Of a stretch of 64,000 bases of DNA, positions 44,301 through 57,260 are shown one piece after another (positions within the stretch are counted from its first letter, which is position 1; every line of letters begins with the position of its first letter). The position numbers were made by a program, and so were the translations under genes. Source of the DNA: Holothuria scabra (Eukaryota > Echinodermata > Holothuroidea > Aspidochirotida > Holothuriidae); assembly GCA_037179385.1 (NCBI GenBank), contig CM074187.1, forward strand, positions 8,557,450 to 8,621,449. The letters run 5' to 3'. The notes under the pieces are model-generated. The model was not told the DNA's origin, searched no databases, and saw only the letters and a program-made list of their open reading frames with translations.

Positions 44301-46205
44301 AGGAGAAGTATTTAGCCCCTCGAGTAAACGTTTTAAAAATGTAAATCAATCCCCTCCATTTTTCAAAATTTTATTGAAAAGTTCAAAAAGTAATAGAGAG
44401 GTGGATTATGTCTTGTAACTTTACGGGACTTCGTTTACAATGTTTAATCCTCCCACGTCAACACAAAACCTTGACTGTTTGGACTGTTTTTTTTATAAAG
44501 AAACATTGTTCTCATGTCGTCCTACCAACGACTTTATAATACTACCGCGATGACTAACAATGTTCATCAAATTAAGGCAATATTAACAATCTCAATAGCT
44601 CCCGGCTGGCTTTCATAAACACGTTGATTTATCAACACGGTCCTTGATAATAGTTTAATATGATAGCAAACAAGGGGAGCCATAAATTAGGCTGGTCGCA
44701 CGACGCTGTCGAATGTAGGCAGACTGAGTTAAGCCAAGCTTAAAAAGAATCATTTCAAACTGGCGCCTCCTAAGAGCAACACCAGTACTTTGTTTATCGA
44801 ACTTTAACAGCTTTTTGAGACTTAGACGAGCCACAATTTCTTTATCTAGTTGCTTTCACCATACTGCTTTCATTTCTAGTCTTTCTTTCGTCTCGATTAA
44901 GGGGCTCCGGGCAAATTAAAAACATCCTTAATTTATGTTACGTTTACCCAAAATGCTAAGAATCTGAAATCCAATATTCGACAAGAAAGAGGCTTTCAGA
45001 GAGGGGTCGATGGTTTCCATATGTTGTGGTATAAGTAAGTAGTTTTTAAACGAACATACGCTACGGGATCATCGTATTTTAGACGTGACATTTGATTAAT
45101 TCTACCCTATAAAGAGGGCGCCATCTAAATTACTTAAATCTTACGAATGGCACGGAATGAGCCCTTATTTGTTACTTTCTGTTTTTAAAGAATCACCGGT
45201 AGGCCGTGAAGAAAAGACTTACACAAAAGGATTTTGTGTCAACTGATAATTTTGTGAATTTTCCTGGACCAAAGTAAATGACCTACGAATTAAGTATTTT
45301 GCCGGGACCTATATTTCTTACAACTTTGATAAAAAAAAATAATTACAAAAATAAACAAAAGAAACGGAAACAAAAAGAAGAAGAAACAGAGTGGAGTGGA
45401 ATTTTAAATTGATGAATGATTACTTGTCAAGTGTTTCAAATCAAAAGGAAAAAAAAATGGAACAAATAAAGTTGAAATTTACAAATACATTCAATTTATT
45501 TTTTATTTCAGTTCTTTTAAAAAAATAAGGAGTAGCTTACCTATTTTACAAGGTTTCGATAAACAGGCCTACCGTAAATTTAATTGAGTATGGAGTTCCA
45601 ACCAAAGAAATAACTGGTGGCCGAATGAACCGTATTTCATGGTACGGATTTACAACTTCAGTCATACCAATAAGCGAGTTGGGTTATTTGCTGGCGAATG
45701 AAATTGTGAGTGTCTGGCCAATCCAAACGAAAACAGTTCTCGAACCTACTTTACAGCAGATTAAAATGCAAATTTTCACATCAAAAAGGCACATTAGACA
45801 CAGTCTACTGCAAAAATGCCAAACTTAAATTTCTTCCTTAAATTTTGGATGGATTAAAAATGGGTAATGTCCCCAAATTTTCATGTCAGCTCAAATTTTG
45901 AAACACGTGTTGTAGGTGCACCTTTCTCATGTGCGTAGCCCCCAAAAGGCATTACCGAACTAGCCAATTAAATGTTTAAAGCAACAAAGTAAAAATAACA
46001 ATTTTTGTAGCCAATAAGAATATGGCATTGTATTTTGGCGAAAACAAATTCTCACAGCAATGATTTTTTTGTCTTAGCTTTTCGATAAGAAGAAGAGTCT
46101 TGTTTTTGAAGAAACTATTGATAAACCTCTTTTTCCTTTTCCGTGTAGGCCTACTAATTTCGTGTTGTTACCGTAAAGTTTTGCTGCTGATTCCTTTTTT
46201 AACAG
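41393..46205. other. Long unassigned stretch
   Basis: No gene, RNA or element boundary is supported. Homopolymer tracts lie at 43,129-43,177 (T-runs then a G-run). The frames at 42,122-42,340 and 43,645-43,845 are short, with no known domain. Confidence 0.4.
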
Positions 46206-46209
46206 TTAA

Positions 46210-46507
46210 AAGGTCCAGTTCTCTCACCCCAAACAGTAAGAATTCTCCTAACCGTCTTACTGAATCCCCTCCCACTATTGTCTGAAATTCATGCTCATCC
46301 AGATACAATCTCAGTTTATTGCTTTAAGGTGAGTAAAGAAAAACCCAATTTATAAAATCAAAACACTCTCAGTACCATTCATGTTGTGTAATATAAGCTT
46401 TGCTACTCTACATTGTTTGAATTAAATGTCAGTCAAAGAACTGAGCCAATTGAGAATTTTGGTACCCCCGTACCAAAACTGTAGTTTGGGGTGAGAGGTT
46501 TGGCCCT
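46210..46507 (+). mobile_element. TTAA-type miniature element, family A (best copy)
   Basis: TTAA lies on both sides (46,206-46,209 and 46,508-46,511). The left end AAGGTCCAGTTCTCTCACCC and the right end, inverted, AGGGCCAAACCTCTCACCCC are terminal inverted repeats. The near-palindrome GGTACCCCCGTACC sits near the right end (46,460-46,473). It is the reference for the copies at 54, 13,547, 31,873, 40,020 and 55,505. Confidence 0.8.
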
Positions 46508-46896
46508 TTAAGAGCGATGTTGGTATCAACATTGTTGGATTTACTTCCTACTCAAACCAGAAAAGTTCAAGCTGCTAATTCTACGGTCGCGAGTATTTTG
46601 CACCCAAAATCATACAATTTTTTATACAAAACACTTTTCATTTAAAAGGCCCTAGTATTTACCCCCAAGATAGGATATGTTTCCCGTTGAGCTAATCACT
46701 TCAAAAGCGGTAATCAGTCTAGCGAGTGAAGTCAAAAAGAACAGTTACGCGGGCTAATTGGCACTGTTTTTTTTTTCATGTATGCCGTCATAAATAATTA
46801 ATAATAAAGTGATGAAAAAAAGATATTAGGCTGTTAGTCTGTTAATCCGAGAGGGATAAATTGCGTTTTTGTCAATCTTCTTCCACGCACTTGATG

Positions 46897-47035
46897 CTAG
46901 TTAGTTAGTCAGTCAGATGGAGTTTTAGGGCCCAGTTTCCAACCTATTGGTTAAAATCTAGCCGGTCACGGCCTTTTTCCAGTTGTGGCTCACTGGCTTG
47001 TTTTCGCTACTCCCTTGTTTCTGCTTATGCTTATT
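46897..47035 (-). mobile_element. tRNA-derived SINE, 5'-truncated copy
   Basis: An 8-bp TSD, ACTTGATG, lies at 46,889-46,896 and 47,036-47,043. The tail side TAGTTAGTTAGTCAGTCAG is followed by the body in the minus orientation, truncated at TGCTTATGC. Confidence 0.85.
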
Positions 47036-47420
47036 ACTTGATGTTAATTTTATAGATGTGTTTATTGAGCATTGATATAGGTAACTGTGGACGATTCCGA
47101 AAGTCACGTGTCAGCTGGCAGTTAGGGTCACCGTCCTTTACTTTTGTAATAAATCTTTCGTTTATATGTAACGTAGATAGTTGCAAACAATTCAAAAACC
47201 GAGCATGACCGCGAATATAGTTATTTGCTGCACTAGGTATCCATTTTGTAGAGTATGAGCCCTGTATCTGTTTTAAAACAAACATACAATACAGATGGAG
47301 CAGCTTCAATCATTTTCGAGTTTAAACAACCAACACTTTAAATATAATCATGCCGGACCTTATGCTCTCTCAAGCATCAACCCAAATCTCCATATTAAGA
47401 GCATCAAAAGAGAAGGTTCC

Positions 47421-47511
47421 GATAGAACATTAGACAACCGGATGTCATGACCTGTTGCAATGCGGGTCACAGGTCATGACATCCACTGCTGAAGAGTGAC
47501 GCTGTTCTATC
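47421..47511. other. 91-nt imperfect hairpin
   Basis: A perfect 16-bp stem, GGATGTCATGACCTGT (47,440-47,455) with ACAGGTCATGACATCC (47,469-47,484), encloses a 13-nt loop. An outer pair GATAGAAC / GTTCTATC adds eight pairs with an internal loop between. It is either a very small palindromic element or a foldable transcript; expression cannot be seen. Confidence 0.6.
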
Positions 47512-48980
47512 ACTGCCGCTACAAAATCCTATAAGTCTTTTATTCTGAAAAACTGGATATGTTTTCTCGTGCAGTTATCAACCTGAGAAGCTATATATTA
47601 CATCTTGATCTACATATTTACTTATTTATTATTTTTAACTGTATTAGAAACAATGAGGATGGGGAATATATTATGCGATTGCGACCTTTTTTATATTAGC
47701 ATGAAGTTTTATTTAATACTTTATTTTAGGGACATCAAATATCACATTCAAGCAGGCTCTGGAAGGAATTTTTAATCCGAGATAATATCAGAATATAGTT
47801 TAATCCGAAAAAAAAAGACTACACACCATTCATCAGCTCGCACAACATGATCGTGCTATCCCGTACCAACTTTTGCAATCCTAGAACTGAAGGACCTTGT
47901 GCGAATCTACTAACTTCGACAAGAGAGTATTGCAATGCCCTGATGTACATTACAAACCACCGACAGGAACTAGTCCCTTTTTAGTCTCATTAGTTGACCC
48001 CCAAATATACTGAAAGTTGCCAAGTTCACTGCTAAAAATTATACCCTTAATTTACGGTAATACTGACAACTGGCATCTCTGGGCCCGACCCGTTCTTTTA
48101 CAGTTGCTTATCAATCCTATTCATGAACACTATCAAGGCCATCCCGGGGAGTAGTATTCAAAAGAAAATGGTCACACGCGCAGAGCTGTAAAAGATTTAA
48201 GCACAACTGTACATCATAAGTATAACGGTAGGGAACCGGAATCTCTTCTGTCATTTTTATCGTAAAATAACGGTGATTTTTTAACAGCATTGAAACAAAC
48301 TTCTTTATCTATATGTCCAATATTTTCTCTCATGTAATTAACTTTCTCAAATGTATGAAAATTTCTGGAACCAAAACATTAGTTCTGTCATTGTGTGTTG
48401 TATGAGTGTTATTAATTTAACTCAAATATTTATGTTTTTGAATAAATGGAGAAATAATTTTTTTTCTTGAGACATTTTTTTCTTCTTCATGTAACTGAAT
48501 TAAGTGTAAAATTTTCATGCCGGAGGAAATATCAGAGTGCTTTGTACTACGAAGAATCGCCACAGATATCGTAAGAATGAGAAATAGGATTTCGAAATGT
48601 TTAACTGATGTATCAATGTATAGACCGGGCTGATTGTTCGTTCCCCAAAATAACCTTAAATATCCTTATCTCCCTCACAAACACTTTTCCCATGGTCCAC
48701 TCAACCGTCTGAAAAAGACGTAAGGGGCAAACCAAACGTTACTTCCTAAGTTCTGACCCCTTCTAAGTTACCGAAAGGACCACAAACTGACCGAAGGTAG
48801 TGACCACCCTCTCAACACTTTAAATCAAGGCCCGACGAGTGAGATCCCGTTTCTGGCTTGCCTAAAGAATAGATTTGCCTACAACTGTACACGTGATTTT
48901 AGCCAAAAGGCCGAAAAGCATACACGGTCACGCTACAGTCGTGTACTGACCAAAACATAGGGAAACATTACATTCATGCT
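47512..48980. other. Unassigned sequence
   Basis: No feature recognised apart from simple A/T-rich tracts. Confidence 0.4.
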
Positions 48981-48984
48981 TTAA

Positions 48985-49236
48985 AGGGCAAGGGAAGTCA
49001 CCCAAAACTGAGGTACTGTAGTAGGCTGTTCTACTTCATGATTTGTTGTTAAGAGTCACGTGATAGTATTTTTTCTCCTCAAATGTGAATTTACTAGGCT
49101 CCACTGCTTACTGTACCTTGAAGATGCAATATTGAAGCCATAAAATACAAAAAATACTTTGAAGAGAAAGTAGAAAACTGATATTAAGCTCTTGCTTCAA
49201 AATAAGTTAAGTGGACTGCTCTTGACCTTCAGACCT
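48985..49236 (+). mobile_element. TTAA-type miniature element, family B
   Basis: TTAA at 48,981-48,984 and 49,237-49,240 bounds a 252-bp segment homologous to 24,612-24,867. The right end has a short insertion (CTTCAGACCT) relative to that copy. Confidence 0.7.
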
Positions 49237-49240
49237 TTAA

Positions 49241-50028
49241 TCATTTTTCACTCTTTGCTGTATTTCGGACCATGCATGGTACTGATGGTAAGTAGGATTA
49301 TCATCGCATGACTTTTATCCAACTTACGACTGGACATATAACTCTCCATGAAACAAGACTTTGGTTCCAAAAATAATATTAAAACTACACTTTTTGCAAA
49401 ATTGCAATCGCTTGCGCTTTGCCGAAAACTAAAGTCTAAAAGTCAATAAGCTCATATCCGCTTTGTGTAAGTCGTGTGATGAAGTCATTGATACGACTGG
49501 GTATATGATTGGTTTAAAACGGTTCGTGTCAGAACTCAAGTGATTTTTTTTTTTCGTTTTATTTCATAAAACTGAAATTTACTCAATAAGAGTATTGACT
49601 TGTACAATTTGTTGTTTTGTCTCAATAGAGACAGTTTTAGCTGCTTTTTTAAAGAGAAATATATAAGGTAATAAACATAAATGATACATAAATAGATATA
49701 CATCGAGGAGATTGAAAATAAAATTGAAAATAATGCTTCAGATTATGAAGTTCAAACTTTAATTAATTGAAGGGGTAGCAGAGAATGCCATTATCTACCG
49801 TATCTTATTTCTTCATATTTGGAGCAAGATTGCAATCATTATTATTATTTACAGAACACAGTCTAGTGAAATTAGGAAAACAGTACATTTTAAAAGTTTC
49901 TTTAAAATTAAATCAACTTTTGGACCTATGGTATAAAATAAATAATGACGGTTGATACATTTATTTTTTATACATTTTGGTTAAAATGGAAATCTGTATA
50001 AGGTTTTGCTTTCAATCAACCATCGCAA
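49241..50028. other. Unassigned AT-rich sequence
   Basis: No supported feature. Confidence 0.4.
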
Positions 50029-50433
50029 CACTCTAAAATCAAAAGAGTGAACTTAGTCACTCTTTGATCGAGTGAAAAGTGTACATTCACTCCATTAGAA
50101 TGATAATTCACTCCAAGAGGCGTGATCGTTCCCTCCAAAAAGAGTAAAGTTCACTCCAAAAAGAGTGAAATTCTCTTAAAACGAGCGAAGTTTCACTCTT
50201 GATTGAGTGCCCACAGTGATCGCTCTTAAAAAAGAGCGATCATTGCAGGCACTCGTAGAAGAGTGAATTTTCCCTCTTCCTCTAGTGAATTTCACTCTTT
50301 TTTTTGGAGTGAATTTCACTCTTTTTGGAGTGAACTTCAATCCTCTTGGAGTGAATTATCACTCTAATGGAGTGAATTTACACTTTTCACTCGATCAAAG
50401 AGTGACTAAGTTCACTCTTTTGATTTTAGAGTG
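50029..50433. mobile_element. Foldback MITE, almost entirely palindromic, of GAGTGAA motifs
   Basis: The ends CACTCTAAAATCAAAAGAGT and, inverted, the same sequence bound a 405-bp segment whose two halves pair over most of their length. A smaller perfect hairpin, GATCGCTCTT/AAGAGCGATC, lies at the centre (about 50,218-50,244). The halves are built from alternating GAGTGAA and TTCACTC blocks. AA lies on both sides as a possible 2-bp TSD. The termini resemble those at 40,633-40,919. Confidence 0.85.
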
Positions 50434-53400
50434 AACATTCTCCAGCAGTGAATGATTCTGGTCAATAATAAGTTTTCGTCCTGATTGGTTTCTTTATAGT
50501 GGTTTGAAGAAGGGTGCTATTAGTCTGATCTGGTCCACATGAACTAAATTCTTTAATCCAATCATATTGGCAATAACGATGACATTGCATTTCACCAGCA
50601 AAATTTGGATCGATGTTGAATCACATCCACTTTACTTCACATGACTAATTTGGTGATTATTTTAACTTCCAAAAGTATTTGCGGTTTTACGTTTATCAAA
50701 GTGAAGCTACGACATGATATATCAATGCAAATGTACCCCATCCCTTCCCTATACCGTTATCTGCTTATAGCTCTTACGTTCCCGACCTCTTAGGACTTAC
50801 TCTTAATCTTTGTTTCAATATCTGGATTCACTCCTTCTGGCCTGTTGAATCTTCCGTATAATTTTGGCTTCAAGTGACAGCTCACTGTTATGAAAGATGA
50901 CTTTTCAGAACCTAAGAGGAACCGGCAGAAGTTTCTTTCTAATATTTAGTGTGATATGATGCAACTTTTAAATTAATGCATTTATTTCCCGGGGGAAAAA
51001 ATCTGGGTTACAGTCAAGAAAATTTTCTTGATGCATTCGTCTAGTCTGGTAAAAAGTGATAAGTTTAGCGACGGAATGGAACACGACAATGGCAGTCAAG
51101 ATATAATGGATCGCATATTATGAATTACCTTAATTTAATTCGTTGCTTTTGTCATCAAGCTCTCTTGTGTCGAGTCACGGAGTTAGTTGAGTGCGCGACG
51201 AGAGAATTCATCTGTAGATTCACAACGTAAGAAAAAAATCACAAACTTTTTGTTTGGATTTCTTAGATTTATTTTGAAAGTCTTGAACGGACTAACCCAA
51301 TTAAAAGGGCTGACAGTTAGTTCATTTGATATAGTTTTCTTTAAGTATCCCAAAGCGCAGCGTGAAAATTCACAACAACCAAATATTTTCATTTTTTAAC
51401 GTCACTAGCGGATGATAGAACCACAAAAAGGTCAAATAAATAAGTATCATGCCCTTTGAAAGGGAAGTGAAATGTGTTAATTACTTTAAGCATATACGAA
51501 GTACAGTTGACCCTACGCTTATTTTGTTATTTTCATTTTAAAGCAAAAATAAAAAACAGTTGCAATCGAGGCTTTTCACCAAGACATACACTTTTGATAA
51601 ATAAGCACACCATTGAAAAACGAATAAAAATTAGAGCATAATAGTACGCTGAACTCAATGTTAGTATGATCGGCGAACAGCTTAGATAATTGTTGAATAA
51701 GTCATAGTGGAGACTATAAAAAAGTGCAAAAGAAGTGCATCTATGAAATAACAGTCAGAATATACAACATTCTTGGTAGGATAGGGTGTGTCACAAAGAC
51801 GAAACTTGGCACCACATCCTTCAAATTGTATTAAATGCCGGGGTTTATCAGGAGTAAAAATTTAAAACTGTCAGTGAAACGTCTGATGCAGATTTTAAGC
51901 TTACATTCTTCACGTATTCAGATTCGCTTCTCAGTAGAGGAATTTTCAATGAACAGTTATTTCGTGTTTTCTTGCTTGACAAGTCATAAAGAATATTATT
52001 ACAGAAAATACAGGAATAACTTTTTGATTGTTATTTCCTTAGACGAAATAAAATAAAAAATGTACTGTCTTGATTTATACACTGCTCTTGTTGCTGGGTT
52101 TAAAGAAAGATGTTCGATCAAACAATTTGCTGGGAAAATGATAGGCAGTTGATTTCAACAGCAATTTCCTTTTTAAAATTCAAATTGTATACGCCACGAA
52201 AAGATAAAATAGTGTTAGCTGACTTATACACATACGAATTATGTTTAATAGCTAGAGGGCAACGAAACTCTATCTGTTAATAACTGCTTGGTAATTATTA
52301 TTTCAGGCGAGCGAATTCATTTTACCGTAAAGAGCGCCATCTATTTGGATTTATAACAAAAAAGCATTTAATCTTCAGCTTGTGATAAGTTATGTAATTT
52401 AAGCAAGTGATTAACCATTATTTTAGTATTTCCGTTAGGCTATCTCATGAAAAGCATTCGGGTTCTCTCATTATAATCGACTAACAGTGAAAACTCCTCC
52501 CTTAGTTAAAAGTTACATGGGTCTGCTATGACGGAAAATATTTCAAACGGAGGGAGGTGGGGGGGGGGGGGTGGGCAGGATAAAAAATAATTTCTTCTAT
52601 GGCTACTGAAACGTATTTAAACGTCAAACTGTTTCAAAATATTCCAATAGCAGCTTTGAGCCTTTTGTCTTCCTTTTCATCGTTTTGTTAAAATCATTTA
52701 AGGTGTTAACACTGCATTCTGTCTGAAGTCAAAATACACGAAGGAAAGCATTACGTTATTTTTATCAGATACAATGTATATGAGATTCCTCGAAAGAGTA
52801 CTGGGAATAGACGGAAAAGTTTATAAGTCCGATGATAACAATTAATCACGGACGTATATACATGAACAGAGCACGTAAACGGTAGTCCTATCCGTACATG
52901 GTCGCCACCGACTGGGACAAAAAAGGCGCACGACTCTGTAATATTTTAAATGAAACTTTAACCTGAGCGAGAACAAATATCATATTCCTGCAATACGTGT
53001 AGTGATTTTGACCTTACCTTGCCATATTTCAAAAATACTTCAACTTTCTTCACACCAATTTTGACTTCCTTTGATTGCAACCTGTTTAGGGTTACAGTTT
53101 TGTAGATTACCTAGTCTTGCCTTGTGGTTGAGATTTTAAGAAGGAGATAAATTTGATGAGATGTCAGAGAACTCAACTTCTCATTATTAAGTTATGTATT
53201 TATTTCCTTCTTTTGAATTCACTTTTCTCGTAAACAGTGGCACACGATCATATAGACGTTATGTATATGACGTCAAAGAACAGAGAAAGAGCGTCACTTG
53301 GAGAATAGTCTATTATTATCTCTGGCAATGTCCTTTAATGTTTATCCTCCACAAAGAACTCGTGTGACGTCACTACATACGATCTACAACTTAGCCTGGT

Positions 53401-53836
53401 CAGGGAGTTTTCACTGCCCTTTGGTCAAACGCACGTGAAGAAAATGAACAGTGTATGGATGAGTAAGTGATAATTTGGATGTTACTGCAAGGAAACAGAA
53501 CTCTTCCAGCGGGCTTAAAAACGGCGTAGAAGTTGTTTTTCGTCCCGGTATGTAAATCGACTAATGGTTTAGAAACATAGTGTGATTGCATTATGACATG
53601 AAGGAGTGAGCGGGCGGATTAGGCAAACTTAAACCACTGATTAATTTTTGTGCTGTGGTCCAAGAATGAGCTTTTTTTCTAAAAGTCCCCTTGACTCTCT
53701 GGCGAAGAGCCAATAGGCGAAAACCAAACATTCCTCCAAGAATAAGCACCATAGATGACAACTCTAACAGCAAGTACATGTTTCAATTTGCTCTTAACTT
53801 CACTCTTTACTCGTTTTCTTGGTACAATTTTTAGGC
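50434..53836. other. Long unassigned stretch
   Basis: No gene or element is supported. A G-run lies at 52,556-52,571. The two opposite frames at 51,183-51,399 overlap each other fully and look like chance. Confidence 0.4.
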
Positions 53837-53866
53837 TAGTTAGTTAGTTAGTTTGTTTGTTTGTTT
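53837..53866. repeat. TAGT/GTTT microsatellite
   Basis: TAGT units pass directly into GTTT units. It resembles a SINE tail, but no SINE body follows. Confidence 0.8.
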
Positions 53867-54068
53867 CTTAGCTAGTTAACACCCCGTAATAACGCATCTT
53901 TTAAGGTCGTGTGACATGAAAATGAAAAAGTTATGAACCGGTAATTGATGTGAAAAACATTAAAAAACAAGAAAACTGTGGCAATCTCCATCAAAACCCG
54001 TCAAAATGTAGATCAACTTACTGGTTTATTTCTGATTTACACTTAATCATGAATAAACATGAACTTAA

Positions 54069-54322
54069 AGATAAAGAGCAGTCCCCCCAAACTTATTTTG
54101 AAGAAACATCTAAATAGCACAATATTCGTCTTATTCCTCTTCAGAGTATCATTCATTACATTTTATGATTAAACTATTTCATATCCAAGGTAAACCAAGC
54201 AGTTATTTCCAGTAAATTTCAAATTTAAAGAGAAAAAATGTTGTCACATGACTCCCAACAGCCAATCATGAAACTGGACAGTCTACTATACTACTTCAGT
54301 TCAGGATGACTGCTCCTGCCCT
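54069..54322 (-). mobile_element. TTAA-type miniature element, family B (inverted copy)
   Basis: TTAA at 54,065-54,068 and 54,323-54,326. The left end AGATAAAGAGCAGTCCCCCC and right end GACTGCTCCTGCCCT are inverted repeats. It is homologous, inverted, to 24,612-24,867 with few differences. Confidence 0.8.
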
Positions 54323-54326
54323 TTAA

Positions 54327-55504
54327 TAGGCCTATGCAAATCTTGTTGTATCTACCGAGGTTCGTGTCGTATATGAATGACTTATGTTATTCTTTGTTTT
54401 CACAATCTTCACTCCAAGGGCAATTGTGACATTAGCAATGCCATGGGGTTTTATTTTGAAAGTTTAAATTATGTCCTTGAAAATCATTAGTATCAATTAC
54501 CAATCCACTATGTGATGAATAATTCACAGATAATTAATATAAGGTGAGGAAAAGAAATTTCAACACTGTGCTACTCTTCACATCATTATTTCAGCATAAC
54601 CAACAAGTTACTTAAGGGATATCCAAACTTTGAAGAAGTATCTCGAGGACTGTAAAAACACTGACATAATTCCAAATATTTTTTTCCAGGGAAGGTTTCT
54701 CCTTAACTGCCAGGTTAAGTCAGGGCTGTTACTGGCATGTCACGCCTCGTTTTAAGTAAAATTTGTCACTTATTTGTCAATGAGCACGGCCACATCTGGG
54801 ATAGATAAATACAACTGATATAATTTCAGAATCACTAATAATTTCAGGAGAAGCGTAGATCACACACTTGCAATTTCGTTCTAGAAAACGCACGCTATTT
54901 TTACAAGAAATTAAATCATTATGGTACATAAACCATGTGTAGGTATTGTAATATTTAAAACTTTCATTTCAAATTGCAAAGTAACACCTTCTACATTGAC
55001 GACACATTGACGTCATCCTTGGACGCAAAACAATGGAACACGTGGCCGCACGCATAAGAATTCGTCCATAAACGTGTAGCAGACTATGCGCGTATTCGAC
55101 TGGTTGACAAACTAGCTGTCTGTGTTAGTTTGTTTTCCCCAAAAGAAAGGCGTAATTTCTTCTCTGAAATATTATATGTCAAAGTCTTTTTATAAAAAAG
55201 AAATCAGAAGGGTTAGTGGGTTGGATTGCATTCGTACCTTCGTTTGTTTTCCTCATAATACAACAGTCTATCAGAAATTGTGGAAAATTGACGTTAGACA
55301 GAGGGCGTGGTAGGTATCTACTCTACAACCGCACTTGTTCACAATGCTGAAGGAAGAGCGAAAGTGGGTTCTAAGATACTGAAAGTATTGGTCAGTTAAT
55401 GATTTTAGGAACATCAGTAAGAATAAGGTTGACTTGCGAAAGTACCTGGTGGTGCCTGAACAAAGATACGGTAATTAAAGAAAGGCAGTTTTTTGTAGTA
55501 CCTA
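54327..55504. other. Unassigned sequence
   Basis: No supported feature. Confidence 0.4.
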
Positions 55505-55620
55505 CAGAAATTTTCCATTGTCACAGCTCTTTTATTGACAGCCAGTTCGAAAATGCAGTAAACTATAGCTCACATTACACAGCATGTACTGTCAGACTGT
55601 GCTGAGAGTTGTATACTGTT
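55505..55620 (-). mobile_element. TTAA-type miniature element, family A (fragment)
   Basis: TTGTCACAGCTCTTTTATTG, GACAGCCAGTT and TTACACAGCATG blocks match the middle of the inverted family A sequence. The ends are missing. Confidence 0.5.
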
Positions 55621-57169
55621 GTACGAAACTTGTTCAAAAAAATGCAAGTCAAACGAGCGTGCATGCCCGGACGTTCGAAGGAGGAATAGACTTCGTTCCT
55701 GGACAGCGATTTCGAGGTATAAAAACATTTTGCTGAAACATTCTACTCCGCAATACAGTTTTGTAAGTTTTAGAAAGTATAAAATAACGGTGCAGATCTG
55801 TTGCAATTAATTAAAGTTGCAAGAAGAATATTTTGTTTTTTAAACCAATGTCTTGTTATCTTTAGAATGAGTGAAACAAAATTAAACCATAAACTGCAAA
55901 AACGTGAACTGAGCAAATTGTTTAGCTTTGGAACCAATCATTCTTATTGGTAATAACCAAGATCATCGGAAAAGGGCTAATATGCCAAATCTTGAGCACG
56001 TGGACAAGTTGGAAAATATCATTAAAACTTGCTGAAACAAAGCTGTCTATTATCAGTGTGCAGGTGAAATGGAGGATGGTACGATAGTTCCTCCATGGTT
56101 TTAACAACAGATTATAGAGGTGCTGTATAGCCAATAAATATATCACGGGTTCCATGAGTGTATTTCGGTTTTAAATTCTCTGGTAACGTACATCTTATTT
56201 CACTGAGAGTATAGCTTATCCGCATGGAATTACAATTCTACACGGTATTTTTTCTCATGAAGCATAGGAAAAGTGTCTTTCAATTGGTTGTCAGCTGATT
56301 CACAGTTAAAGAGTGTATACAAGTTGACATTTGTCAAGAAGACAGCATTCTCTGACTAAATAAATCCCTAAAGGCATATTAACAGCACAAATGTCCTTGA
56401 AGCTGAAGACTGAACTACACAAGATATGTACGGCTTATACACTCTGTCTTTTTAGTTGCATATTTTACAGTAGTACAGAAAAATAACCCTTAAAATGATC
56501 AATATTTGATGAATTTTGACAGTTTGATGGGAATTATGGCTGTATTTGACATTTTCAAGGCTTTTTTTGCAACATGTGTGGAAGGTATGCCATATATGCC
56601 CACAGATCTATGAAAGAAACAAAACAAAATGTATACACTCAGTCGTAGAGCAAAGAAATACATTTGACATTTGACAGTTCATCAATTAAAACATTTTTTT
56701 TGCATGTTAAAATTTGTAAAAGTAACGGTTTAGCATGAATTTTACTTTGATTTGACGTGTAAAAGAAGACCTGCGTTGTTATTTTTATTCAAATCATGTG
56801 TGTGGTTTTTGACACTGACGTAGCCATTGGTGCAAGCCTGAAGTTGCCCATTGGAGAATAATTTGGGGAGATTTCAAGTTAACTGCATAATATCCCTTTT
56901 CTAATTTCTCAGCTTGTCCCTCATTTGAAGCTAATGGGAACACTTCTCATGCATAGTTATCATTTCATATATTATTTTAAAAAAGTTTTTAAAAACAGTT
57001 AAACGATGGGCGACGGTGGCAAATTCACACTAGGATTTTTGTTGCCGCCATAGGTGAGTGACTCGTCCTAAAGTTAGGCCAGTTAGGAGTAAGGTAAATA
57101 AAATAATAATAATAATATACCTCTTCTGAGATTATTTCTTTCCCCAGAGATATGCTGAAACCGGAGAGT
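55621..57169. other. Unassigned sequence
   Basis: An AAT microsatellite lies at 57,102-57,117. CACTGACGTAGCCA at 56,813 looks like a hAT-type end, but no partner with a matching TSD was found. Confidence 0.4.
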
Positions 57170-57260
57170 CAGGAGATTTTGTCCCCTGGACCTTACCAAA
57201 ACTTTGCCCCCCTGGACCCTACCGGGACTTTGCCCCTGGACTCCACCGTTGATCTTACAG
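57170..57260. repeat. Degenerate tandem repeat (TGGACCYTACC / ACTTTGCCCC)
   Basis: About three units of 25-30 bp combine a CCCCTGGACC block with an ACTTTGCCCC block. This gives proline-rich frames on the plus strand that I regard as artefacts. Confidence 0.55.
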
